From Paractinoplanes toevensis (lineage in GTDB: Bacteria; Actinomycetota; Actinomycetes; Mycobacteriales; Micromonosporaceae), in assembly GCF_018332695.1 (NCBI RefSeq), contig NZ_BOQN01000010.1, positions 1 to 64,000 on the forward strand: a DNA stretch of 64,000 nt, in the 5' to 3' direction. The notes below the pieces were generated by a model that saw only the letters and a list, made by a program, of their open reading frames with translations, had not been told where the DNA came from and did not search any database. The number at the start of each line of letters is the position of its first letter. Positions within the stretch are counted from its first letter, which is position 1. Below, one piece after another: positions 24,077 through 32,444 of the stretch. Both the position numbers and the translations under genes were made by a program.

Positions 24077-24880
24077 TCAGTCCTCCGTCAGCTTCAGCGT
24101 CTCGGCCACCGTTTCTGGCACGACCGCCATGGCGGCCGTGGTGGCGGCGCCCGCGGTGCCGAGGTAGACCTCCTGCACCTTGGGATCGGCCTGAACCTCG
24201 GCCACCGTGCCCTGCGAGAGCACCTTGCCCTGGTGCAGCACTGTCACGCGGGTGGCGAAGCGGCGCATGAAGTCCATGTCGTGCTCGACCACGAGCACGA
24301 TGCGCTTCGCCGCGATGCGCTGCAGAAGCTCGCCGGTCGCGGTGCGTTCGTCGTGACTCATGCCGGCGACCGGCTCGTCGAGCAGGAGCACCTTCGCGTC
24401 CTGCACGAGCAGCATCGCGATCTCCAGCCACTGCTTCTGGCCGTGCGACAGGATGCCGGCCGGCGTGGCGAGCTCGGCGGCGAGTCCGGTCTCCGCCAAC
24501 GCCTGCTCGATCGACGGGTCGATGCCGTGCCGGGCCCGCAGCAGCGAGAACGCTGAGCGGTGGAGCCCGGCGGCGATGTCGAGGTTCTGCAGCACGGTCA
24601 ACTCGTCGAAGACGCTCGCGGTCTGGAACGTGCGGCCGACCCCGAGGCGGACGATCTTGTGTACCTGCTTGCCGAGTAGCTCCTTCTCCCCGAGTCTGGC
24701 CGACCCGGTGCCCTTGGTCAGCCCCGTGATGGCGTCGATGCAGGTCGTCTTGCCGGCGCCGTTCGGGCCGATGAGGAACCGGACCTCGCCGGGATGCGCG
24801 TCGAAGGAGACGCCGCCGACCGCGACGAAACCCGAGAACTCGACGTGGAGATCGGTGACAACCAGGGAAGCGTCGGTCAT
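24077..24880 (-). CDS. urtD: Urea/short-chain amide ABC transporter ATPase, UrtD-like
   Basis: 267 residues from ATG 24880, overlapping the permease stop (ATGA). Walker A GPNGAGKTTCIDAITG, signature LSHGQKQWLEIAMLL and Walker B VLLLDEPVAGMS identify the LivG/UrtD subfamily; LSHGQKQWLE is the form typical of urea transporters. The C-terminus is extended by about 20 residues (AGAATTAAMAVVPETVAETLKLTED), beyond the usual VYLG ending. It pairs with the UrtE-like ATPase beneath the UrtB/UrtC permeases. Confidence 0.85.
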   Translation of the reverse strand: MTDASLVVTDLHVEFSGFVAVGGVSFDAHPGEVRFLIGPNGAGKTTCIDAITGLTKGTGSARLGEKELLGKQVHKIVRLGVGRTFQTASVFDELTVLQNLDIAAGLHRSAFSLLRARHGIDPSIEQALAETGLAAELATPAGILSHGQKQWLEIAMLLVQDAKVLLLDEPVAGMSHDERTATGELLQRIAAKRIVLVVEHDMDFMRRFATRVTVLHQGKVLSQGTVAEVQADPKVQEVYLGTAGAATTAAMAVVPETVAETLKLTED

Positions 24881-25974
24881 GACCGCACCTCTTCGAGCTC
24901 TGCGGCGTCGAACGCCGGGGCGGGCTGTTCGGCCGGGCTCCGGCGCGTCCACCCGGTGAACCTGGCCGGCAGCGACGACAGTCCGTTCGGCAGGAGGAGG
25001 ATGACGACGACGAACAGCAGACCGAGGATGTACGTCCAGCCGTCGGGCCAGGTCGAGCCGAGGCTCGACTGCCCCCATCCGACCGCCATCGCGCCGAGCG
25101 CGGGGCCGAAGAGCGATGCGCGGCCGCCGAAGGCAACGCCCGCGATCATGAGGATCGAGGCGGCGGCGCCGATCTCGGCCGGGGTGATGATGCCGACGAT
25201 GGGCACGAACATCGCCCCGCCGATGCTCGCCATCAGCGCGGAGACGACGAAGGCGACGAGCTTGATGTTGGCCGGGTCGTAGCCGAGGAAGCGCACCCGC
25301 TCCTCGGCGTCCCGGGTGGCGACGAGGAGCTCACCGAAGCGGCTGCGATAGAACTGCCACACCGCGAGCAGGCACACGATGAGCAGCCCGGCCGCGATGA
25401 GGTACACCATGACCTTGTTCGCCGGGTCGTTCAGCACGAAGCCGAAGAAAAGCTTGAAGTCGCTGAGCCCGGTGTCGCCGCCGGTCTCGCGGATCGTGGA
25501 GCTGATCAGGGTGGCCAGCGCGACGGCGAGCGCCTGCGTCAGGATCGCGAAATACGCGCCCTTCACGCGGCGCTTGAACAGCGCGTAGCCGAGGATGCCG
25601 GCCGCGATCACCGGGAGCAGCACGATCGCCAGCAGGGTGAACCCCGCGCTGCGGAACGGCTCCCAGAACGCCGGGAGCGGCGCGAGCGGGTCGTAGAGCA
25701 CCATGAACCCCGGAACTCGGTCACCGGCGGTCTCCAGCGTGAGGTGCATGGCCATCGCGTAGGCACCGAGGGCGAAGAACACCCCCTGCCCCATCACGAG
25801 CATCCCGCCCCGGCCCCACGCGAGGCCGATGCCGACGGCGGCGATGGCCCAGCAGCAGTACTTGCCGAGGTTGGTGAGCCAGTGATCGGTAAGTACGAGG
25901 GGAGCGACCGCGAGGAGCACGACGGCGAACATCCCGATGCCGCTGAGGGAGATCCATGGCTTCAGCTTGGTCAT
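24877..25974 (-). CDS. urtC: Urea/short-chain amide ABC transporter permease, UrtC-like
   Basis: 365 residues from ATG 25974 overlapping the urtB-like stop (ATGA). Around nine membrane helices; the conserved UrtC stretches CCWAIAAVGIGLAWGRGGML and GQGVFFALGAYAMAMHL near the start, and KGAYFAILTQALAVALATL with the permease loop RDAEERVRFLGYD, identify the LivM/UrtC family. It forms one half of the membrane channel. All four genes from urtB to urtE are translationally coupled or nearly so. Confidence 0.87.
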   Translation of the reverse strand: MTKLKPWISLSGIGMFAVVLLAVAPLVLTDHWLTNLGKYCCWAIAAVGIGLAWGRGGMLVMGQGVFFALGAYAMAMHLTLETAGDRVPGFMVLYDPLAPLPAFWEPFRSAGFTLLAIVLLPVIAAGILGYALFKRRVKGAYFAILTQALAVALATLISSTIRETGGDTGLSDFKLFFGFVLNDPANKVMVYLIAAGLLIVCLLAVWQFYRSRFGELLVATRDAEERVRFLGYDPANIKLVAFVVSALMASIGGAMFVPIVGIITPAEIGAAASILMIAGVAFGGRASLFGPALGAMAVGWGQSSLGSTWPDGWTYILGLLFVVVILLLPNGLSSLPARFTGWTRRSPAEQPAPAFDAAELEEVRS

Positions 25975-26855
25975 GCCAGACTCCTGGTTCGCACCGTGAA
26001 CAGGCCCTGCGGGCGTAGTTGCAGGAAGACGATCACGAGGATGAAGGCGAGCACCTGCGCCAGGCTGCCGGTCGTCCAGTAGGCGAAGCACGAGAGGGCG
26101 ACGCCCACCGCCCACGCGGCGATGATGGTGCCCTTGAGCTGGCCGATGCCACCGGCGGCGACGACGAGGAAGGCCGGGATGATGTACTGCGCGCCCATCT
26201 GGGAGTTCGTGCCGCCGATGAGTGACGCGGCCACTCCGGCGACCCCGGCTAGACCCGACCCGACGAAGAAGGTGAGGCGGTCGATGGTGCGGGTGGAGAT
26301 CCCGGTGGTCTCGGCGAGGTCCCGGTTGTGCACGGTCGCCCGGATGCGGCGGCCGAACGAGGTGTACTTGAGCCAGGCCGACAGCGCGGCGACGCAGACG
26401 GCCGCGAGCACGATGGTGAACAGCTGCCGCAGCGGCCATTCGTAGCCGAGGATGTTCAGCTGCCCGTCGAGCCAGCTGGGCTTCTCCACCGGGACGCCCT
26501 GGGACGGGAAGATCTGTAGTGCCGCCTGCTGCAGGATCAGGCTGACCCCGACCGTGACGAGCAGGGTGTCGAGGGGCCGGCGGTACATCCACCGGATGAT
26601 GGTGACCTCCAGCAGGAGGCCGAACAGGCCGGCGACCACGAAGGCGACCGGCAGCGCGACCGGGATCGACAGGTCGCTGGCCGCGATGACCTGCTGGACA
26701 AGGTAGGCGGTGAAGGCGCCGAGCATGAGGAACTCGCCATGGGCCATGTTGATCACGCCCATCTGGCCGAAGGTGAGCGAGAGGCCCAGCGCGGCGAGCA
26801 GGAGCAGCGCACCTTGTGCACTGCCGTTCAGCAGCTGTGGGATCAGTGCGTCCAC
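25971..26855 (-). CDS. urtB: Urea/short-chain amide ABC transporter permease, UrtB-like
   Basis: 294 residues from GTG 26855. Typical LivH/UrtB sequence: LLLLAALGLSLTFGQMGVINMAHGEFLMLGA near the start, SFGRRIRATVHNRDLAETTGI as the cytoplasmic coupling loop, and a C-terminal QLRPQGLF. About eight membrane helices. It lacks the long N-terminal extension of some Gram-negative UrtB proteins. The second half of the transport channel with the UrtC-like protein; it lies 108 bases after the binding-protein gene. Confidence 0.87.
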   Translation of the reverse strand: MDALIPQLLNGSAQGALLLLAALGLSLTFGQMGVINMAHGEFLMLGAFTAYLVQQVIAASDLSIPVALPVAFVVAGLFGLLLEVTIIRWMYRRPLDTLLVTVGVSLILQQAALQIFPSQGVPVEKPSWLDGQLNILGYEWPLRQLFTIVLAAVCVAALSAWLKYTSFGRRIRATVHNRDLAETTGISTRTIDRLTFFVGSGLAGVAGVAASLIGGTNSQMGAQYIIPAFLVVAAGGIGQLKGTIIAAWAVGVALSCFAYWTTGSLAQVLAFILVIVFLQLRPQGLFTVRTRSLA

Positions 26856-26963
26856 GTGCTTTCGCTCTCTGTGCGGAGACGGGCGTTCAAGGATTCGAGT
26901 CCGGGTGCGCGGGGTTGCCTGCCGCGGGCGACACGCAACCCCGCGTCCGTACGGGGCGGACGA

Positions 26964-28262
26964 TCAGCCCGCTGCACCCGCGAGCTGCTTACGGATGTCC
27001 GCCGGGAACCAGTCGTAGCCCTCGAGGTACGGGTCTGGCTCGATGAACTTGTCGGAGGCCCAGACGATGTCGAACTGGTTGTTGGCGTTGATCTGGCCGA
27101 TGTGGCCGGGCTTGGAGATGTGGTGGTTCGTGCCGTTGAGCGAGACCTTGCCCTCCGGCGCGTCGAACGTGATGGTCTTCGACTTCGCCGCGGCGTTCAC
27201 CGCGTTGACGTCGAACGAGCCGGCCGCCTCGACGAGTTCCTTGTACAGGTACAGCGAGATGTAGGCGGCCTCCATCGGGTCGGAGGTGACACCGCTGCTG
27301 TTGGGGTAGGCCTTCCAGCTCTGGATGAACTTGGGGTTGGTGTCGGTCTTGAGCGACTGGAAGTAGTTCCAGGACGCGTAGTTGCCGGTGACCGCGTGGC
27401 CCATGGCCGGCGCCTCCTCCTCGGCGATCGACACCGAGATGATCGGAGTCTTCGCGGGCGTCAGGCCGGCGTCGTAGTAGGCCTTGATGAAGCCGACGTT
27501 CGACGAGCCGTTGATGGTGTTGAAGATGAAGTCGGGCTTGGCCGCCACGATCTTCGCTACCTGGCTGGTCCAGTCGTCCTTGTCGAGGGGTACGTACTCC
27601 TCACCGACGATCTTGATGCCGAGCTTGGCCGCGTAGAGCTTGATGATCGCGTTCGCGGTGCGGGGGAAGACGTAGTCGCTGCCGGCCAGGAACAGCGTCT
27701 TCACCCCCTTGGAGGCGAGGAAGTCCATTGCCGGGATGATCTGCTGGTTGGTGGTCGCGCCGGTGTAGTAGATGTTCGGCGACGCCTCGAGGCCCTCGTA
27801 CTGCACCGGGTAGAAGAAGAGGCCGTTGAGCTTCTCGACGACCGGCTTCACGGCCTTGCGGGATGACGAGGTCCAGCCGCCGAAGATCGCGCCGACGCAG
27901 TCCTGGGTGAGCAGCTTCTCGGTCTTCTCCGCGAAGGTGGGCCAGTCGGTAGCACCGTCTTCCTGGACGTACTGGATCTTCTTGCCGAGGATGCCGCCGC
28001 TGGTGTTGATCTCGTCGGCGGCCATGTGCAGCACGTTGGAGACGGTCTTCTCGGAGATCGCCATGCCGCCGGTAAGGGAGTTGAGGAAGCCCAGCTTGAT
28101 GGTGTCGCCGGAGGTGTCGACGCAGCTGGCTGCCGCGGATGACCCGGCACCGGCCGTGTCGTCACTGGCTCGGGCGCCACAGCCGGCGAGCACGAGGGCC
28201 ATGGTCGTCCCGATGGCGCCCGTTGCCACAAGCGCACGCAGCCGCTTGCTGGTGGTGAACAT
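26964..28262 (-). CDS. urtA: Urea/amide ABC transporter substrate-binding lipoprotein, UrtA/FmdD-like
   Basis: 432 residues from ATG 28262 with CGGAG upstream. A lipoprotein signal ends at LVLAGC (lipobox Cys near residue 28). The mature part is a type I binding protein with IKLGFLNSLTGGMAISEKTV, VQEDGATDWPTFAEK, FGGWTSSSRKAVKP, FYPVQYEG, FLAGSDYVFPRTAN and a C-terminal HHISKPGHIGQIN, all typical of UrtA and the short-chain-amide FmdD proteins. It captures substrate at the outer membrane face and delivers it to UrtBC. Start of the transporter operon; palindromic sites lie upstream. Confidence 0.88.
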   Translation of the reverse strand: MFTTSKRLRALVATGAIGTTMALVLAGCGARASDDTAGAGSSAAASCVDTSGDTIKLGFLNSLTGGMAISEKTVSNVLHMAADEINTSGGILGKKIQYVQEDGATDWPTFAEKTEKLLTQDCVGAIFGGWTSSSRKAVKPVVEKLNGLFFYPVQYEGLEASPNIYYTGATTNQQIIPAMDFLASKGVKTLFLAGSDYVFPRTANAIIKLYAAKLGIKIVGEEYVPLDKDDWTSQVAKIVAAKPDFIFNTINGSSNVGFIKAYYDAGLTPAKTPIISVSIAEEEAPAMGHAVTGNYASWNYFQSLKTDTNPKFIQSWKAYPNSSGVTSDPMEAAYISLYLYKELVEAAGSFDVNAVNAAAKSKTITFDAPEGKVSLNGTNHHISKPGHIGQINANNQFDIVWASDKFIEPDPYLEGYDWFPADIRKQLAGAAG

Positions 28263-28586
28263 ATGTGAGAACTCCGTTCCTGGTGAGGGGGCGTGACGCC
28301 GGGGTCGCGGCACGGCGGATCGTGTCGATGCAGATGTCCAGGACGGGCCGCTGCTAGTGAGAGCAGACTGGCCGCGAGTCATTACTCTGACATTTCCTAA
28401 CTGTTCCAACTCTGTAGCCACCGGCCCTGTCCAGAGGCGACAGCCCTAGAAAACAGCGGAAACTCGGGGAACGGCGATGTCAGAGTTCTGCCACACTTCG
28501 CGGCGCCGCGACGGAGATGGCACAGTTCTGACATCGGCGGCGCGCCAGGCACTCACCGTCTAGTCCTTTTCGGACATGGCTCGCCG
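28263..28586. promoter_or_regulatory. urtA upstream region with three related palindromes
   Basis: 324 bases without a gene. Three 16-mers share the pattern TGtCAgAgtTCTGaCA: AGTCATTACTCTGACA (28377-28392), TGTCAGAGTTCTGCCA (28478-28493) and TGGCACAGTTCTGACA (28518-28533). The last two are exactly 40 bases apart centre to centre, about four helical turns, and their outer arms (28475-28484 and 28527-28536) form a perfect 10-bp inverted repeat. They are good candidates for operators of the two co-transcribed TetR regulators. No exact promoter was fixed. Confidence 0.5.
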
Positions 28587-28905
28587 GTGACGTCCGCGTC
28601 GCACAAGGACTGGCCGGTCGTCCTGCTGCTGCAGGGCGCGACCGTGACAAGGGCTTCTACTCGGCCTTCGCCCGCAAGGTCGCGTCGGCGCCAACCGCTA
28701 CGGCATCATCGACGCGCAGAAGCCGGCCGGGGCCATCCCGGACGGCTCGGCGCAGACCCTGGCCCAGGCCACCGCGGTCGAGACGATCGGCCGCTGGACG
28801 GCGCAGTTCCTGCTGGCCCAGCTGGGCGACAGCGCCGCCAGGGCGTACGTCTACGGCGGCGGCGACCCGGTCGACCCGAACGTCGAGACGAAGTACTGGA
28901 AGTAG
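28587..28905 (+). pseudogene. Decayed alpha/beta-hydrolase gene remnant
   Basis: Two frames together spell parts of a chlorophyllase/dienelactone-like alpha/beta hydrolase. SHKDWPVVLLLQGAT in one frame continues, after loss of one base near 28647, as DKGFYSAFARKVA in the next. The sequence then jumps to a C-terminal VGANRYGIIDAQKPAGAIPD ... ETIGRWTAQFLLAQLG ... YVYGGGDPVDPNVETKYWK with a TAG at 28903. The middle, including the nucleophile region, is missing. It therefore looks like a frameshifted and internally deleted gene at the right edge of the transporter island. Inference from sequence pattern only. Confidence 0.5.
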
Positions 28906-28922
28906 GCAGGCCCGCGGCGCCG

Positions 28923-29204
28923 TCAGAGGGTGAGGCGCACGGTGACGGTGTCGCCCAGGTCGATCTGCTCGGCCGCGCGGACCTTGGTCTTGATCGGCAC
29001 GATGTAGCGGCCGTCCTTGGGCCAGAGCGACGTCGTCCAGTCGGTGCCGCCGATCCGGGCGGTCACCGGGATCATCCCCCAGCCGTAGGTGACCATCGAG
29101 GCGGCGTCGGCGATGGCCTCGCACTCCCGCTCGGGCACGGTGACGAAGTGCCACGGCGCCGGCCCCCGCCAGAACCACATCTCGCCGCTGAACTCGAGAT
29201 CCAT
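28923..29204 (-). CDS. DUF1905-domain protein
   Basis: 93 residues from ATG 29204. TATGCT (minus strand, 29216-29211) lies six bases upstream, so the RNA is probably leaderless. The sequence fits DUF1905: FSGEMWFWRGPAPWHFVTVPE near the start, then MIPVTARIGGTDWTTSLWPKDGRYIVPIK and DLGDTVTVRLTL. Small beta-barrel-like proteins of unknown function, often with YdeI-like partners; a YdeI-family gene is at 6859, too far to be an operon. Confidence 0.8.
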   Translation of the reverse strand: MDLEFSGEMWFWRGPAPWHFVTVPERECEAIADAASMVTYGWGMIPVTARIGGTDWTTSLWPKDGRYIVPIKTKVRAAEQIDLGDTVTVRLTL

Positions 29205-29249
29205 CGCGCCAGCATAGTTCGCGTATACAAATAGACCTTCTTCATGGCC

Positions 29250-29279
29250 TTGACGAATCGGCCGAGCGCGGCATATAAA
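29250..29279 (+). promoter_or_regulatory. Sigma70-type promoter with a long leader
   Basis: TTGACG (29250-29255) and TATAAA (29274-29279) are 18 bases apart, a strong housekeeping promoter by actinobacterial standards. The predicted RNA start near 29286 leaves about 175 bases of leader before ATG 29462, containing a hairpin (ATTGGA 29386-29391 with TCCAAT 29399-29404). No known riboswitch was recognised. Confidence 0.55.
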
Positions 29280-29461
29280 TCCACTTGTTACTGACCGGTA
29301 TCAATGCGATCGCCTTACCGTCCACCTGGGAAGACCGCGTCCACCTGCGGGTTTGCCCTCCCCCGCCGCGCTTTTCCCTCTCCCGATTGGATGCCATTTC
29401 CAATTTAGGGGCACCGCTTTGTAGGCCACCGACAAAAGCAACCAGCGGAGTAGGAGCAGTA

Positions 29462-30295
29462 ATGCGTAAATACCTGTACCTGGCGAGTGTGGCGGGCGGC
29501 GCGCTGTGCGCGACCCTCCTCGCGTCCACCGCGTTCGCCGACAGCGGGGCCGTGCTCACGGTCGGCGCGGTCGGCGGCACGAACGTCGCGGTCGGCGACA
29601 CCGTCGCCGCGTCGCTGGCCAGTGGCACCACCGCCACCTTCTACTCGACGACCAACGGCACCAGCGGCGTCAAGTGCACGGCCTCGACCCTCTCCTCGAC
29701 CGTCACGGCGAACCCGCCCGCGCCGGGAGTGGCCACCGAGACCGTCGACGCGCAGACCTTCAGCGGCTGCACCAGCAACATCGTCGGCACCACCGGGGTG
29801 CGCAGCGTGACGCTGAACAACCTGCCCTACTCGGTCAGCGTGGACGGCACCACCGGCGCGGTGGCGGTCGCCCCGGGCAGCGCCGGCCCGATCCAGGCCA
29901 CCGTGGTGATCAGCACGATCCTCGGCACGGTCACCTGCGTCTACCAGCCGGTCGCCGGTTCGCTCGCCGGTGCCGCCGACAACACGACCAACTCGATCAA
30001 GTTCGCCAACCAGCAGTTCAACAAGATCACCGGTTCGGTGCTGTGCCTGTCGACCGCGTACTGGACGGCGGCCTACGCACCGGTCAGCGACACCACCCAG
30101 GGTGGCCCGGTCTTCGTGAACGCGACCGCCCCGGACCCGGAGCCGACCGACACCGCGACCCCGGAGCCCACCGACACGGCCACGCCGGAGCCGACCGACA
30201 CCGCGACCCCCGAGCCCACCGACACGGCTACCCCCGAGCCGACCGATCCCACTCCCACCACGGACCCGACGCCCAGCGAGACCCCCGTCGTCTGA
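29462..30295 (+). CDS. Secreted protein with PEPTDTAT-repeat tail
   Basis: 277 residues from ATG 29462 behind GGAGTAGGAG. A Sec signal peptide (MRKYLYLASVAGGALCATLLASTAFA) precedes a Thr/Ser-rich beta domain with two Cys pairs likely (KCTAS...FSGCTS and VTCVYQ...VLCLST). The tail is four exact PEPTDTAT repeats plus a partial one, typical of wall-spanning stalks. No LPXTG or membrane anchor follows. The domain resembles abundant small exported proteins of Actinoplanes-like bacteria of unknown function. Confidence 0.7.
   Translation: MRKYLYLASVAGGALCATLLASTAFADSGAVLTVGAVGGTNVAVGDTVAASLASGTTATFYSTTNGTSGVKCTASTLSSTVTANPPAPGVATETVDAQTFSGCTSNIVGTTGVRSVTLNNLPYSVSVDGTTGAVAVAPGSAGPIQATVVISTILGTVTCVYQPVAGSLAGAADNTTNSIKFANQQFNKITGSVLCLSTAYWTAAYAPVSDTTQGGPVFVNATAPDPEPTDTATPEPTDTATPEPTDTATPEPTDTATPEPTDPTPTTDPTPSETPVV
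30137..30247 (+). repeat. 24-bp coding tandem repeat (PEPTDTAT x4)
   Basis: Four full 24-base units (30137-30160, 30161-30184, 30185-30208, 30209-30232) and a 15-base partial unit. They differ mainly at third codon positions, which points to selection on the protein repeat. Confidence 0.8.
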
Positions 30296-30306
30296 TCGCC
30301 GGTTCC

Positions 30307-30336
30307 CCGGCCGGGTCGCGCGAGCGGCCCGGCCGG
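30307..30336. terminator. Bidirectional terminator hairpin
   Basis: CCGGCCGGG (30307-30315) pairs perfectly with CCCGGCCGG (30328-30336) around 12 bases, between two convergent gene ends. Confidence 0.7.
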
Positions 30337-30339
30337 CCA

Positions 30340-32328
30340 TTACCCCAGGTTCCGCCAGAGGAATTCCAGAGTGAGGGCCGCGATCGTGGCGGCCTGCTCG
30401 TTGTCCGCGGCCGCGCCGTGGCCGCCCTCGACGTTCTCGTAGTAGGAGGCGTCGTAGCCGCACTCGCGCAACCGGGCGAGCATCTTGCGGGCGTGCCCGG
30501 GATGCACCCGGTCGTCGCGGGTCGAGCTGATCAGCAGGACCGGCGGGTAGGGGCGGCCGGGACGGACGTTCTGGTACGGCGAGAACTCCCGCAGGTGGGC
30601 CCAGTCAGCCTCGATGCCGGGATCCCCGTACTCGGCGATCCACGACCGGCCGGCCAGCAGCTCGGTGTAGCGGCGCATGTCGAGCAGCGGCACGGTGGCG
30701 ACGACCGCCCCGAACAGTTCCGGGTAGCGGGTCAGCATCACGCCCATCAGCAGGCCACCGTTGCTGCCGCCCTCGACCCCGAGTTGGGCCGGCGTGGTGA
30801 TCCCCCGGGCCACCAGGTCTTCGGCGACGGCCGCGAAGTCCTCGAACGCCCGGGGCCGGTTCTCCCGCTGCGCGGCCCGGTGCCAGTCCGGGCCGTATTC
30901 GCCGCCACCACGGATGTTCGCGACCACGTAGGTGCCGCCCCGGGCGAGCCAGCCCCGCCCGATCACCCCGTCGTAGTCCGGCGTCAGCGAGATCTCGAAG
31001 CCGCCGTACCCGGTGAGCAGCGCCGGCCCGGCGGCACCGGCACCCACGACGAAGTAGGGCACCCGCGTGCCGTCGGCCGAGACGGCGAAGAACTGGCGCA
31101 CCGTCAGGCCGCCCGGATCGAAGAACTCCGGCTCGTGCTTGAGGACGGTGACCTCGCCGCCGGCGGTCGCGATGCCGAGAGTCGCCGGGCGCAGGAAACC
31201 CTCGGCGGAGATCAGGTACGAGTCGTCGTTGTCCGGATCGGTGTCGGCGATCCAGGTTCGGTCGAACTCCGCGGTGCCCGGCAGCGGCTCCCGCCGCCAC
31301 TGCGGCGTGTCCGGGGTGAGCAGGTACAGCCGCGTCTTGACGTCGGTCATCGTGGCGAGCAGCAGGTGATTGCGGGTCCAGGCGTAGGAGCTGAACGAGG
31401 TGTGCTCGTCCGGCTGGAACAGCACGGTGAAGTCCCGCTCGCCGAACTTCGTGACGAGCAGCGCCCCGGCCGGATAGCTGACCCCGCCGACGGTCCATCC
31501 GGACCGCAGACGAACAACGAGCCAATCCTGGTGTACGTCGCAGAAGGCGTCATCCGGCACGTCGATCCGGACGAGTTCCCCGCTCGGCGCCAGCACATAG
31601 TGCTCGGCGTGGTAGAAGTCCCGGTAGCGGCTCACGATGTCCCGCTCGTACCCGGGCGTCGAGTCGTGGCCGGCAATGACCGCGACGTCGTCGGCCTGCC
31701 CCTCGAAGATCGTCTCCGCCTCGGCCAGCGGCGTGCCACGCCGCCACCGCTTGGCGATCCGCGGATAGCCCGAGGACGTCAGCGACCCGGGCCCGAAGTC
31801 GGTGCCCACGAAGATGTGGTCGGCGTCGATCCAGTCGACGTCGCTCTTCGCCTCGGGCAGCGTGAACCCGCCCGTGACGAAACCCCGGGCCCGCAGGTCG
31901 AACTCGCGGACCACCACCGCGTCGGCCCCGCCCCGGGACAGGCTGATCAGCGCCCGGTCGTAGCCCGGGTGCAGCACCGCGGCGCCGCCCCACGTCCAGT
32001 TCTCGCCCTCGGCCGCGTTCAGCGCGTCGACGTCCAGCAGCACGTCCCAGTCGGGCTCGTCGCGCCGGAACTGCTCGGCGTCGGTGCGCCGCCACAGCCC
32101 GCGCGGATGGTCGGCGTCCCGCCAGAAGTTGTAGTAGAAACCGTCCCCGATCCAGTCCGGGTACGGGATGCGGTCCTTGCTGTCGAGCACCTCCCGGATC
32201 GCGTCCCGGGTCCGGATGAAGTTCTCGCCCGCGAACGCGGTCAGCGTCTCGGTGTTGCGATCCGCCACCCACCGCAGGACATCGGGATCGTCCAGCTCTT
32301 CCAGCCAGAGGTAGATGTCGTCGTCCAC
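30340..32328 (-). CDS. Prolyl oligopeptidase family serine peptidase (S9A)
   Basis: 662 residues from GTG/ATG at 32328. The N-terminal seven-bladed propeller (about 70-400) covers a C-terminal alpha/beta-hydrolase domain. The catalytic triad can be placed: Ser522 in EGGSNGGLL, Asp605 in TRDDRVHPGHA and His637 in EGGHG. Length and the opening YLWLEELDDPDVLRWVADRN match cytoplasmic prolyl endopeptidases, which cut short proline-containing peptides. No signal peptide. Convergent with the repeat-tail protein gene. Confidence 0.9.
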   Translation of the reverse strand: MDDDIYLWLEELDDPDVLRWVADRNTETLTAFAGENFIRTRDAIREVLDSKDRIPYPDWIGDGFYYNFWRDADHPRGLWRRTDAEQFRRDEPDWDVLLDVDALNAAEGENWTWGGAAVLHPGYDRALISLSRGGADAVVVREFDLRARGFVTGGFTLPEAKSDVDWIDADHIFVGTDFGPGSLTSSGYPRIAKRWRRGTPLAEAETIFEGQADDVAVIAGHDSTPGYERDIVSRYRDFYHAEHYVLAPSGELVRIDVPDDAFCDVHQDWLVVRLRSGWTVGGVSYPAGALLVTKFGERDFTVLFQPDEHTSFSSYAWTRNHLLLATMTDVKTRLYLLTPDTPQWRREPLPGTAEFDRTWIADTDPDNDDSYLISAEGFLRPATLGIATAGGEVTVLKHEPEFFDPGGLTVRQFFAVSADGTRVPYFVVGAGAAGPALLTGYGGFEISLTPDYDGVIGRGWLARGGTYVVANIRGGGEYGPDWHRAAQRENRPRAFEDFAAVAEDLVARGITTPAQLGVEGGSNGGLLMGVMLTRYPELFGAVVATVPLLDMRRYTELLAGRSWIAEYGDPGIEADWAHLREFSPYQNVRPGRPYPPVLLISSTRDDRVHPGHARKMLARLRECGYDASYYENVEGGHGAAADNEQAATIAALTLEFLWRNLG

Positions 32329-32444
32329 GCCCAGACGATCGCACCAACGCGAACCGCTGCCAAGGGCGGACGAACGGGCACACCTTCTTAGCAGCGTCTT
32401 AAGCAGGTAGGAACCGGTGCTGCGCGGTTCCTATGCTCCTGCCC

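Noticed and set aside
20098-28586. Integrative element or insertion sequence around the importer block
   Set aside because: No integrase, transposase, terminal inverted repeats or target duplication seen; only composition and debris argue for acquisition.
29506-32391. A 961-codon frame over the secreted protein and the prolyl oligopeptidase
   Set aside because: It spans two convergent real genes with signal peptide and catalytic triad evidence; no motif of its own.
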